Of a stretch of 64,000 nt of DNA, positions 48,853-58,845 are shown one piece after another. The position numbers and the translations under genes are program-made. Source of the DNA: Apostichopus japonicus (lineage: Eukaryota > Echinodermata > Holothuroidea > Aspidochirotida > Stichopodidae); assembly GCF_037975245.1 (NCBI RefSeq), contig NC_092577.1:18846898-18910897 (forward strand), read 5' to 3'. The notes below the pieces were generated by a model, which saw only the letters and a program-made list of their open reading frames with translations, made no database searches and had not been told where the DNA came from. Positions within the stretch are counted from its first letter, which is position 1; every line of letters starts with the position of its first letter.

Positions 48853-48920
48853 TTACGCAAATGCAAAGCATCAAACGGACCAGTCAACTGGTCCGTTTGA
48901 TGCCCGTCTGCGCATTTGCT
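48853..48920. repeat. Palindrome built on the ATCAAACGGACC motif
   Basis: GCATCAAACGGACCAGT (48868-48884), then CA, then its exact reverse complement (48887-48903). Further inverted GCAAATG words lie outside it. The motif recurs singly at about 48818 and 48922. Confidence 0.85.
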
Positions 48921-48959
48921 GGATCAAACGGACCAAAAACGCAGGCATACAGCTGGCTC

Positions 48960-49075
48960 CACCTCTCTCCACCTCTCTCTCTCTCTCTCTCGCTCTCTCT
49001 CTCTATATATATATATATATTCAAATATATATATTCAAATATATATATATATATGTATATGTATATGTATATAGT
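48960..49075. repeat. (CT)n and (TA)n microsatellites
   Basis: A CTCTCTC tract followed by interrupted TA repeats, with the 'ctccacctctct' lead-in also seen at 26.25 kb. Confidence 0.9.
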
Positions 49076-49289
49076 GAAGTGTAATTTTTCTGGGGTTTTT
49101 TTGTTCTCTATTTATTGACTATAAATAAATGTGTCATTCTACTCGCTACACATTCATTTCTGTATACCAAAATGACTTCTAGTTTGGTTTGAATCATGTT
49201 TGATGGTCAGGCAAATATGTCAATAAAAGCACAACTAGTATTGTTTGTTTATTCTCTGTTCTATTTTTTACATTTTCCCAACTCATTAC

Positions 49290-49425
49290 GTTTATATATA
49301 TATATATATATTCATTCACAATATTCATTCACAATATATATATTCATTCACAATATTACACAATAAGACTGCTCAACGAAACAGCAATTTGTGTCATATA
49401 TATATATATATATTTATATATATAC
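49290..49425. repeat. (TA)n tracts with ATTCATTCACAATAT repeats
   Basis: Two TA microsatellite tracts flank three copies of 'attcattcacaatat'. Confidence 0.85.
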
Positions 49426-49431
49426 TGAGGA

Positions 49432-50020
49432 GACATTTCTGACATCATTCATGACAGCACAATCACATCTGCTGATATTGTACTTTTCACTGAATGCCAT
49501 ATATCAGAAGCAGTAACAAATGAGGAGCTGTACATTGAAGGATTTACACTATTCAAAAACATATCATCTCATGCTCCTCTCTCAAATTCCCCATATGGCA
49601 CTGTAATCTACACTTAGAACAATATCACAACACTGACTGAACATACCTGACTGACAACCAAAGACACGTGCTGGACCTATTCAAATTGCACTAATTTACA
49701 GGTCTATAAAGGTTCCTATGCAACAATTCCATGATGCTTTGAGTAACTTTCTAAGTCACATAGATCATTCACAACCAACAAATTCATGTACTACAAAACA
49801 CACCAGACCAAAGAAGCCTTATTTCTTTATTCACAAGCACATTCAAATACAAACAAATCATTCTTACTCCTACAACAGACTATAACTCATGCTTAGATCA
49901 CATCTACACAAACATTCCTACAAGTAAAACAATTGGTAGTGGAGTCCTTCAGAGTATTACAGTGATCACAAAGCAAGTTGGATATTTTTCGCACAACCTC
50001 CATGAAAACACAACAAATGA
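49432..50020 (+). pseudogene. Non-LTR retroposon APE-type endonuclease fragment
   Basis: The frame from 49432 reads DISDIIHDSTITSADIVLFT followed by ECHISEA…, matching the 'DI+.LTE.H+S' region of apurinic-like endonucleases of non-LTR elements. After a TAG at 49615-49617 and frame changes, 'DYNSCLDHIYTNIPTSK' near 49885-49930 matches the 'LDHIYTN' region that precedes the YSDH catalytic motif. Multiple lesions make it non-functional. The reverse transcriptase part is absent. Confidence 0.7.
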
Positions 50021-50276
50021 CAACAAAAATCTTTACTAACACCTCCGAAATCTGTAGTATTTCGTGTAATCAATAGGGCAACACTTTATGTGAACTACAG
50101 CTCTTCATCTGTTACAGCTGTTATTGTACTGTGCTGTGCTATACTTCCCGCCAGGCGGGTGTGATAGCTTGTGTTCGTGTGTTTTCCTCAGTTCGTATAT
50201 CGTTTGTTGTTTGACTATCCTGTCTTTAGTTGTTTGTTTTTTGTTACTTCCCTGTGGCCTAGCCACCTTCGGTATC

Positions 50277-50470
50277 ATGGCATCGCGCGGTGATTCTCGG
50301 ATTGTTAAGTTGTCCTTCACCGGTGCAAGTTTTTAGTATTTTGAAGAGCAAGGGTGTTGTTGTGCCTGTAATACGTACGATTTACGTTTTACCAGTGACG
50401 TGGCCCGTCAGAAGGGTGTCACGTTGCTGAGTAACGTCGAGGGGATGACAGTTACTCCGTATGGGTAACT
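50277..50470 (+). pseudogene. Truncated ORF1/zinc-knuckle-type sequence, copy 1
   Basis: It starts MASRGDSRIVKLSFTGA, hits a stop, then in another frame reads LRFTSDVARQKGVTLLSNVE followed by GMTVTPYG. The same three blocks, in the same order, begin the 58846-60132 gene (MAARRDSKIVLLSFSGE; VRFTSEAARVRGVHVLEGVE; GLKVTPYD). The upstream bases are also alike (…tagccacc…tatcATGGC). The copy ends at about 50470, where the GC-rich island begins. Confidence 0.7.
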
Positions 50471-50479
50471 ATCATCCAC

Positions 50480-50710
50480 GTAGGACTACCCAGCAAGCAA
50501 GCCGAAGTCGGCCCGACGGCGGCCCGGCTTCGGCACCGAAGTCGGCCCGACGGCGGCTGCCGCCGGCGGGCCGCCGTAGATTTGGCACACGGCAAGTCGG
50601 CGGACCGCGGGCGGAAACGCCGCCGGGCCACCGGCGGCTCAAAGCAGGCCCGCCGGCGGCAGGCCGACGGCGGGCAGACGGCGGGCCGTCGGCAAATCAG
50701 CGCCGATGTC
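50480..50710. repeat. Very GC-rich island of CGGCGG/GGCCC words
   Basis: About 230 bp, roughly three-quarters or more G+C, in AT-rich surroundings, with alternating CCGACGGCGGGC and its complement. It includes a direct repeat of 'gaagtcggcccgacggcgg' (50503 and 50539). It can form many hairpins. Coding is not supported. Confidence 0.85.
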
Positions 50711-50769
50711 TTTCAATTATTATTTTTTTTTCATTTATACTTTCATTTTCTACTGGGACCCAGCTGTAA

Positions 50770-52016
50770 TAGTCAAATAGATTATTTTAAAAATTGTGAC
50801 AGTTCATGAAATATGTTGATGAAATATTTCCAGCTGGAAACTAGTCACTGCATGTGTGTAGATTTAAGTGGGTCATTTTCGAAAAGTTTTATTAATTGAA
50901 TATCCAGAAAGACTGTGGGGACCGCAAAACTTTTAGAAGTGTGTATTCCAGATATAACGACAGTAAAGTGAAACCAAAATTTTAATAAAAACATAAGACA
51001 AGGAGCATTGACATAACATTGTCATAATTTATTAATTTAATGCATTTTCCTTTAATTACCAGATGTTTTAGCCATTTATGAACAATTCACTTAAATTATT
51101 TGATAAAGCCACAGAATGGAGGAAAAGAGTGAAGCAGATTTATGAAAACACTTGCCATCATAATATCAAATGAAGACGCCCACCGTGCGCCGAAATAGAA
51201 ACAGTGTAGAAAGGAACAATACGTTCGGCGTTCTCTCCATTTTTGCTTATAATTATACTGTGGACCATCACAAAGCTGTTTCAACAAGAATAAAGCAAAA
51301 CCAGTACTTTATATGTGGACTTTGCAACCGGATTGGAAGAAACGCTGTTCAGTCTGGACAGATGATATGAGAAAACATGTTTTTACAAACGGAACGTACC
51401 GTTACTCTCCCTCCCCCCCCCCCCCCGCCACCACTTATTTGGTAATACAGGGACACCAACTTGTTATTTTTCATACCAGGTCGTTAATATCAGGGACTTT
51501 GGAAAACTTGAATCCTTTGCTCGGAATTTCATGATCATTCCGTACCTCGTATTGTTGGCCTTTACATCTCATTATGAGTTAGAGTTTCGTTAAATACACT
51601 GAGTGGAATGTGTTTCCCTCTCACTAAAGAGTATTTCTCGTGAGGAAAAACTCAGTATAACAACCATACATTCTTACAAAAAGTATCATAGGGGAGAGGT
51701 ACAGTATATGCAATAATTGGACGTGCTGGTGATAAATCTTGACTGGTGGTTAAATATGTAAAATACTACCAAAAGGATGAGCCAAAATATATGACCATAT
51801 TTGTAAGCATGCATTTGCATATCTTAAAAATTAAACTGCACTAATTGAGATTTCAATTGCATGAAATGAATTCATGGCTGTAACTGACGTGAGGAACATA
51901 GTAGATTCTGCAATACAAGAAAATTATGAAGAGTGTAACAATGTAAGTGTAACAGCTTAATATATCTGCAGAATTAAAAGCCATGTACTGCCGAAGGATA
52001 GAGCTATAACGAAAGG
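50770..52016. other. No gene recognised
   Basis: Includes a run of C at about 51412-51427. No exon found. Probably the 3' flank of the DUF4806 gene that ends at 52017. Confidence 0.45.
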
Positions 52017-52177
52017 TTATTCCTCCTGTTCGTTACCAAACTGAACGTCGAAGTGGCGTTGCTGCCTTGCCTTCCGACCCCCTTCTCTATCAGAGGCTCC
52101 TTTAAAAAATTTAACGACCTCCCTTTGAATGTCCACTGCCGTGGAGTTGGAAGTTTGTTGGTTTTTCCTAATTGCTT
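52017..52177 (-). CDS. DUF4806 gene, last exon
   Basis: 161 nt after a CTGTAG acceptor, ending at the TAA stop at 52017-52019. It encodes the charged tail with KGASDREGGRKAR, commonly found after DUF4806. Confidence 0.7.
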
Positions 52178-55100
52178 CTACAGTTGAAAAAAGAAGAAAG
52201 TCAAAAAGAAAAACTTTTAGTTCCTTACATTGAGAGAATATGCATGTAAGTTCTTCATAATAATACATCGTTTGTGTATATTTTAGAGGAAAGGGAACTT
52301 CGTCCTTTTAATATGAACTCCAACCACATAAACCAGCAAATTCCAGGTAGTTTTCCTGAGTGTGTGAGCCACTAGTTTCGCTCCCCATGTTGCAGCAGGG
52401 AGTTGTTATGGAAACTCCCTGCTCCCACGTACCGGAGCACGTTCGTCAGTTCATTTGCGGGCTTTGGGGTATTCTGTATTGGCCCCAAATTATAGCATGC
52501 TATAATCTTAGTATTGAAGGTGAAGCACATATGAATTAAGTCTCTGCCGAAGATATCTTTGTATACAATTATCAACTAATAGCCTTATCTAATATGCATA
52601 TCATAATAAGCCTAAGTGCTTGTCTACTGAATTTTTCTTGGCCGTGGATCTGTCCGTTATCAATCGAAAGCGATGCCGGGGACGTTCTCGTTACAATAAA
52701 GCAAATAGATACGGGAAAATAGCTTTGCAAAAAGTAAGGCGTACATAATGTAAAGAAGCAAATATTCAATAAATTGTACGAACTTTCGAGAACTTTTCGA
52801 AGGAACAGGTCCTTAAAGACCAACTTCTCCCCTTGTCCTGTCCAGTTGATGCATATGGCTACACTATTCAGGATCAATTCCTGCAGCATCCTCCTAACTG
52901 CAACAGACAAGATCTGCCCACCTACTGACGACAGTGTCAAAATCTGGAAGAAAACAGTTGTGAATCTTTGAGTCTTCATGGAAGCCAGAATTTTCTGAGG
53001 ACTGCGTTATGCTCCAACTAGCTTCAACTTGACGTTTTTTCCAGCATGCTTATTTTACACCAGAAACGTGCACGAGACAGTGAGTGATACAATCTACCAC
53101 AAATCAATAGCTTATTCCACATCCTGTATTCGTCTAAAGTAATATTGCTCCAAATATCGTGAACTGCCCAACTTTGAATACCTGTTGTAAAAAAATAATG
53201 TCTATACGTACAACGACAACAACTACTTCTATGACTTCGCAAAAACAATACAAGAAGCCATGCCGTTACTATCGAGTAACGATTACTCTACTGTGCAGGC
53301 ACAACAATTTTCAAGGTTCTACCATTGATAAGGTATGTATTACTGTAGTATAGGTTTTTCAATAGTATAGTTGAAGGTTCGGTAAATGACTAGGCTAATG
53401 TAAAGTAGCTCAATTGACAAGGTTTACTAAATCAGACCTGTCAACCTGTTTGACCCCAAAATAGGGAGAATAACATTTTTCATGGCCAAAAAATAGGGAG
53501 CACAAGGGGAAATCGGGAGGTTGGTCATTTTCAACTGAAATGATATAAATACTCCTAAATAAGTATAGGCTAGTCTACTTATGCAGTACAGTGAGAGAGT
53601 CTTCCAATCAGTGTTTCTTGTTGTAGTTTACAGCAGCTGACTTCGCTTTCTACAGGGTTTCTTTAGTAGGCTTCCATTTGAAACATGGAACAGTGGACTC
53701 TGGGTACTGTAACTTCATGGCTAGTATGCTAGATAGAGTCCCATCAAGCTTGAGACTTAACCGACTGTCTGTCTTGTTCTTGCGAACTACACTCAATAGC
53801 CTTTCCTGTTGAGCGTTACAGTGGGAATTACTAAGCATGGGACTAATTGTTGGTTATTTTCAGAAATGTCGCAAGTGATGAAACATTAAAAAACCGGGAG
53901 AATAGAATATGAAACCAGGAGATGCGGGTAGAAACCGGGAGTCTCCCGGTACAACCGGGAGAGTTGACGAGTCTGCTAAATACTTCATAATTGACGCACC
54001 CTCGTTATTTGGTAAGCTATTTTAGTAAGTGGTGAGTTCTTGTTTCATACAGTACAAGTTATTTATCTATATATAGTGTATGTATTTTTTCTTCTTACAT
54101 AGGACAAAGTATGGGCAATTACCCAAACGTTTCTGTCAGAAGTGGAACAGATGAAAGGGGCAAGTTTACATCATCTGGCAGTTCCTCCAAATCCAAATGG
54201 GAGGCCTTAAGGGATTGAATTAAATGGGAATTTGCAACTGTTTGGCGCTTCAGGTTCCTTACTTCAGCTTTTATTTCTGCCAAAATCATAAGGATCTTCT
54301 TCTGAGTTGCTGTTAAGAGACAAAATCAGAGAAAGTTTTGTAAAAACAACATCACATGTTAAAAGTAGTCACTTTGAAGTGGAAGTGCAATGTGAGAATA
54401 GCAGACTGGTACTGTATATACATTGCATTCCCTGGCACAGAAGCACAGTAATTAAGAAAAAGAGAGAAATATTTATCCTTAGTAAACAAGTAACTGGAGT
54501 AATAGTTTGCACGGTTGCCACATTACCAGTCACCAGTGCTTGGTCAGCAGGTCAAAGAAATGTGCATTCTAGCAGTACTTGAACCTTTACAAAATGCAGA
54601 TCATGTACTATGCTTTATGTTTAAATTTACGGTACTACACACCATTAACAATGAAATCTGGGGTTGACATGGAAGATATGTTCCAACTGGACCCTGCTAG
54701 TGACTGGGTAGACCCGGTAGAGTGCCTTGCACTTATTGGTGATACAACAGGATCAGGAGGATTTATATTGGAGGTCAATGGCGTTGTAAGGGGAACCAAT
54801 GGCTGAATCGGTGGAGGAAGGGTGAATCTGCTCTCAGCTTCTTCTTCTGTGTCGTCAGAGGAAGACACATACCGGCGATTTTGCCTATGAGTATGAAATG
54901 GAAATAGACATTGAGTAAGTACATCACAGAAATTGCCTTTACCATAACATTCTTGTTGAGAGTATTGTGTCTGATTTGAACATACAGGATTTTTATGTCC
55001 GATATCATTTAAGCTGATGATAGGTCAATTTAAATATGGAGCTAGAGTTCATAAAATGTTACTGAACTTTCTGAGTTTCATACTTGTTAAGTCAGTAAGG

Positions 55101-55960
55101 ATGACACTTTTGGTTGAAGTTGTTTGAGTGAGACTGTACTGTATGTTCACTGTCAGCATCTCTATGACAAAGATCAATGATGGTAATTTTGGAATGTATA
55201 ACCTGCATCTATTTTTGTAGCAGTTTTGCTTGGTATATTTAAATCCAACATTAGCATATTTATATATTGGACACTTACAACTTCCTGCGCTTTGATGGCC
55301 TCTCATCTTCATTTTCAGTAGCTAAGTCTGAAGTCTCCTCAGCCCTTGTCAATAAGATCATTGCCCGTGCATAGGAACCTGAAGAAATGAAACAATTGAA
55401 AAAAATCTTGATAGTGGGCATTTGTGATGAACTAGTAAATTATTGTACACTATACAGTCAGTGGTATGGTCCTATCTGTAAATGAAAGGTTTTAATCTCG
55501 TACAGAACACACATGTACAGAAAGATACACTTTTCTCAGTTTCAACATTTACGTCGTGGAGATGTACAACACTATACAGGGAGATACTGTGGTCTTTGTA
55601 GCACCTTGATCCATCAAAGTAACCACAAAGCATAATGTTAATGAAAGAAACATTGTTATTGCAAATCATTTTACACTTTCATTTGAATTAATTGTGTTTA
55701 CAATACCTGTTGTTGACAGAACCCGAATGGTATGTCTCGTCCAAGATGCTTGCGGGGCTTCCACTGACTTGACTGCCTTCTCAAACCTTGTGGAAGATTT
55801 ATATGGTGGCCAGAAGCATTCTCTTTCGCCAGTTCTCCATTGCGATGGAATGGCACTACCACAAAGCTTTTCTTCCGAGGAATAAGGACATATTTTTCCA
55901 GGATACTTGAGATTGGAGCATACTCTAGTTTCCCACTGAGTAATTTGATCTTGAATATGC
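52017..55960 (-). CDS. DUF4806-domain protein gene (seven exons)
   Basis: Minus-strand exons: about 55960-55707 (exact start uncertain), 55378-55279, 54884-54643, 54309-54123, 53181-53121 (tentative), 52943-52784 and 52177-52017. Phases chain correctly throughout. Segments in order: an N-terminal PSQWRTGERECFWPPY block, as at the start of DUF4806 proteins ('VVPS.W…C.WPPY'); SYARAMILLTRAEETSDLAT with a PSKRRK basic run; a low-complexity Pro/Ser region; KKILMILAEIKAEV coiled-coil-like helix with DVNLPL; and the DUF4806 core ILTLSSVGGQILSVAVRRML…NWTGQGEKLVFKDL. The tail (AIRKNQQTSNSTAVDI…GASDREGGRKAR) ends at TAA. The function of DUF4806 proteins is unknown; nuclear location is plausible. A transposase-like frame lies immediately upstream and overlaps the first exon in another frame. 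Confidence 0.75.
52784..52943 (-). CDS. DUF4806 gene, core-domain exon
   Basis: 160 nt between TTCTTCCAG and GAAA|GTTCGT. It encodes SSVGGQILSVAVRRMLQELI and ICINWTGQGEKLVFKDL, the diagnostic GG…V+R+L…NW.G…K.F..L pattern. Confidence 0.8.
53121..53181 (-). CDS. DUF4806 gene, tentative short exon
   Basis: 61 nt after a strong TTTTTTTACAACAG acceptor, encoding YSKLGSSRYLEQYYFRRIQD. It is the only piece found that links the preceding (phase 2) and following (phase 0) exons in frame, but its donor (GAT|GTGGAA) is weak. Confidence 0.35.
53433..53975. mobile_element. 543-bp hAT-like element in an intron of the DUF4806 gene
   Basis: The ends CAGACCTGTCAACCT and (reverse complement) CAGACTCGTCAACTC match at 12 of 15 bases. 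The direct repeat CTAAAT lies immediately outside both ends (53427-53432 and 53976-53981). It encloses a decayed transposase C-terminal fragment on the minus strand. Confidence 0.75.
53592..53855 (-). pseudogene. hAT-type transposase C-terminal remnant
   Basis: The minus-strand frame reads SNSHCNAQQERLLSVVRKNK and TDSRLSLKLDGTLSSILAMK…CFKWKP. This matches the C-terminal dimerisation region of hAT-related transposases ('SNADCER.FS.V.KNKT..R…L…L.SLL..K'). A stop follows KPTKETL, after which the frame continues KAKSAAVNYNK, so the stop is a lesion. Confidence 0.65.
54123..54309 (-). CDS. DUF4806 gene, helix exon
   Basis: 187 nt between TTAACAG and TTTGG|GTAATT. It encodes a Lys/Ile/Leu-rich helix (KKILMILAEIKAEVRNLKRQ) and the DVNLPLSSVPLL linker into DUF4806. 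Confidence 0.7.
54643..54884 (-). CDS. DUF4806 gene, low-complexity exon
   Basis: 242 nt with acceptor CTCATAG and donor AATG|GTGTGT. It encodes NRRYVSSSDDTEEEAES followed by a Pro/Ser/Thr-rich region, probably disordered. Confidence 0.65.
55279..55378 (-). CDS. DUF4806 gene, second exon
   Basis: 100 nt with acceptor CTTCAG and donor GTT|GTAAGT. It encodes SYARAMILLTRAEETSDLAT then PSKRRK. Confidence 0.75.
55707..55960 (-). CDS. DUF4806 gene, first recognisable exon
   Basis: Frame with PSQWRTGERECFWPPYKSST… VEAPQASWTRHTIRVLSTT, ending at ACAG|GTATTG. The true start is not resolved because the upstream bases also encode the tail of the transposase frame. Confidence 0.6.
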
Positions 55961-57820
55961 CAAGTTTGGTGGAATCCAGTGGATATGTGAAAAAATTTTC
56001 TTTGTGACAAAACTTTTCATATAAGATGAACTTGCTGCCATCGCTGACAAAGAAGTTTCTGGCAAGAACAATTTCTTCACCAATTTTAACACAGTTGTCC
56101 CCCATAGATATTTTGATAGTGCAATCTTGAAGGTTGAGTACTTTGTATTGTGAGGAAGTTACCATGGTCTCAGGAATCTGTCCACCATTGTGGGGCTGCT
56201 CAAAAAGTTCTTTGTTTTTAGTAGGAAATGCTACATGGTTTTCAGAAAGACGTCGAATAACTTGTTGTAAGGGGTAATTTGCATTCCTAACCATTCTTTT
56301 TATCTGTCCCAAATAACTTTCGAAAGGGAAACAGGATACATTGTCCAATGCACCATATTGTTGTACATCCTCTTTCAAATGCACAAGTCCATGTACATTG
56401 TATGTAATCATGTCATTGCCATAGAGAGTTGCATAGTGCTTGATGAAAGTAACAATTAACTGGTGACCAAGCTGTAACTGCTACAGTTGATTGGACTCAA
56501 ATATATAAACATAGCAACAGATAAAAGCATGAAATTTTCATAAAATGGCTTTGGAATGATTCTGTAAAGAACAACTGGACCGGTGTACAAAAGAAATTGC
56601 CGAAGCTCTGTGGCTTTCCACCGTTCAAACTTATTCAGAGATCGAGGTTGGCGAGCAAATTCACGTGGTAGAGCACCATTCAACGATTGCAATTTTGCAG
56701 AAATTTCTCTGATAAGTTGAGGGCTCTGTCTTGTCTTTAGTGGACCTTTCAACCAAAGCTTTACCAGTCTGCGTGTCACTCCCAAACATACTAGGTGCAT
56801 GTAGTCTAGAGGGAAGTTAGATACCATACCCAATGAAAGTTGGGATAGTGGAGTTTCCCCTAGATGATTTTCATGTAGCATATTTCTAAATGAATGGTCA
56901 GTGCGATGATCTGCTTCTGTTTCTGGGAAAGTTACTTTGTTGATGTACACGCCTCTTTCAACACATCTTTCACAGCCGGAGTAGCCACTATGACCCTTGA
57001 TGTTTTTGACCATGGCTCTTGCAGGGGCATCACATATGATTGCTGTCATAACCACTGTAAGCTTTTCTCCCTGAACTTGAATTCCATTTTGCTCAACATT
57101 TTGGTAGTCTGCTACAAATTCATTCAAAAATTCCAAATCAGTTGGCTTCCTTTTCCCATACTACAAGCCAATCACAAAAGGACATTTTCTCTCACATGCA
57201 GTGATCATACCCAATATGGGCCAAAACTGCGAGTTTGAGCTTTTGAATAGAGGTAAACCATCAATGTTTACATGCAACGTTATTGTTTTGTATTTACTAC
57301 TTAGGGACTTTTGTCTTGAGTTCAGAATAGAGGTAATTCCATTCTCAATCCCAACATGGTAATATTCACCTCCTGAGACAATTGTTGTGTCCACTTTGGT
57401 TTGCGTGCCTAGTAAAGTTCTAGGGTCTTTTGGAAGGTCAGGATGGTCATTTTGAAGAATGACAAGGAGCTCAGAGAGTGAAGCATGAGAAATATTATAC
57501 TTTGAGGCCCATTGCCCAAGCTCAATTTTCAGTGTGGAATTTATTTCATCCCTTCCATCAATTTCACCATCTGAGTCAGAGTATAGTTCATCAACATCTG
57601 AGTGAAAGGTCTGGAACAAATCACTGTCAACACCATCAGCAACATCATTTTCAGACAACTGTTCCAGTTGGTGCAACTTCTGCAGTTGGCTCCTTTTTTC
57701 TGTTGGTCCAGAGAAATTATTTTGCCAGCGAGATTCATCTGATATTGTTTGTATGTAGTTTAACACTTCATCATTGATTTTTCTTCTCTTGGTGCGATAT
57801 GATTGTGGACCATGATCCAT
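55850..57820 (-). pseudogene. CACTA/EnSpm-like transposase with one stop and one frameshift
   Basis: Reads from ATG at 57820 (MDHGPQSYRTKRRK). An acidic region is followed by NIDGLPLFKSSNSQFWPILG, then VMTAIICDAPARAMVKNIKG and a CERC pair, then FPLDYMHLVCLGVTRRL with KLWLKG, and ERWKATELRQFLLYTGPVVL. In another frame come YNVHGLVHLKED…FPFESYLGQIKRMVRNANYP and a C-terminal domain ending near KYVLIPRKKSFVVVP. These blocks recur in order in animal CACTA-type (CMC supergroup) transposase proteins. Asp residues in NIDG and ICDAPA are candidate catalytic positions, and the Cys pair and Met-His block fit CMC features. Lesions: TAG at 57161-57163 where the family has Tyr, and a one-base shift near 56470. 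No terminal inverted repeats were identified. Class assignment rests on recollection of the family. Confidence 0.7.
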
Positions 57821-58840
57821 GATGAGCTATCAGGGAGATAAACCAAGTTTGGAACAGTTACAGTAATGCATACAGTATAGATTAGGTGTTGAATGTTTAA
57901 TTTAGTTTTGTAGAAAAAAGGATCAGGAAGGACAATTAAGTCCCCATCAAAGACCCTATTGGAGAGAAGGAACCGAAGACACAAAAAGTGACACCTGATT
58001 ACAATGCTTAAAATGCTTGTGTGAAGTTGTTTCAAAAATTTGCCTTCTTTCTGTTTTACTTGTTGAAAACCAAATTCCAATTGCAAATTGTTCACCAGTA
58101 TCCTTCAGTCTATTAGAAAGTAATAAGTGTAATGCATCATATATGTATTTATACTAGGTCCATTTTAAATAAGCCTTTCTTCACTATTTTAGCTTCTTTA
58201 TCTTATGGTTTCGAATGTTTAAATGTATATTTTAGTAACAGAAATTCAGTTAGCATTTGTTGATTGCCAAATTATTCGTTAAATAAACGGGAGTTTTAAC
58301 TTTACAACCTTTGCAAGCAATATTGTTTCTATGAATGTTATTTTTCAAGGTGTGAGTGCAGGCGGGAACTTTTCACATTAAGGCAAGTCCCATTCCACAG
58401 TCAAGGGTGGCTGAAAGCGGCTACAAATTACAAACCTTAAACGGGAAAGTCCTACTTCTAGGAGGAAAAAAAGGTGCATGCCTTTTAGGCAATTTGTCCC
58501 AATTCTTTTTGAAAAAAATGAACTGTGCTCAGTTGGCTGCCTATATTTTTTCATATATATATCTGCATGTTTGGTGAAACACTTCAAGGTAGAACATTAC
58601 TACAGTTTTAGCATATTCACTTGTGTTGAACTGTTTACAGTTCAGTTCACTGAGTTCAGTTCAGTTCTCGTGGAGTGCGGACGTGTTTTCGGCTGCTCTC
58701 CACCTTTCGTTGACCACACCTTTATTGTGTTTTTACGTTGGCCCTTCATTAGTTTACAGTTTGTTTTAGTGTAGTTTGTGTGTTTTGGGTTTGTTTCGTT
58801 TTGGTGTGTGTATAGGTGCGTGGCTTTGCCACACCCCTAG
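57821..58840. other. No gene recognised
   Basis: AT-rich 5' flank of the transposase on one side. From about 58600, T/G-rich sequence leads into the zinc-knuckle ORF and may be its 5' UTR. Confidence 0.4.
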
Positions 58841-58845
58841 CTGTC

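Noticed and set aside
50461-50769. 102-codon Arg/Pro-rich open frame
   Set aside because: Arises from the GC-rich island, where stop codons are rare in all frames. No domain.
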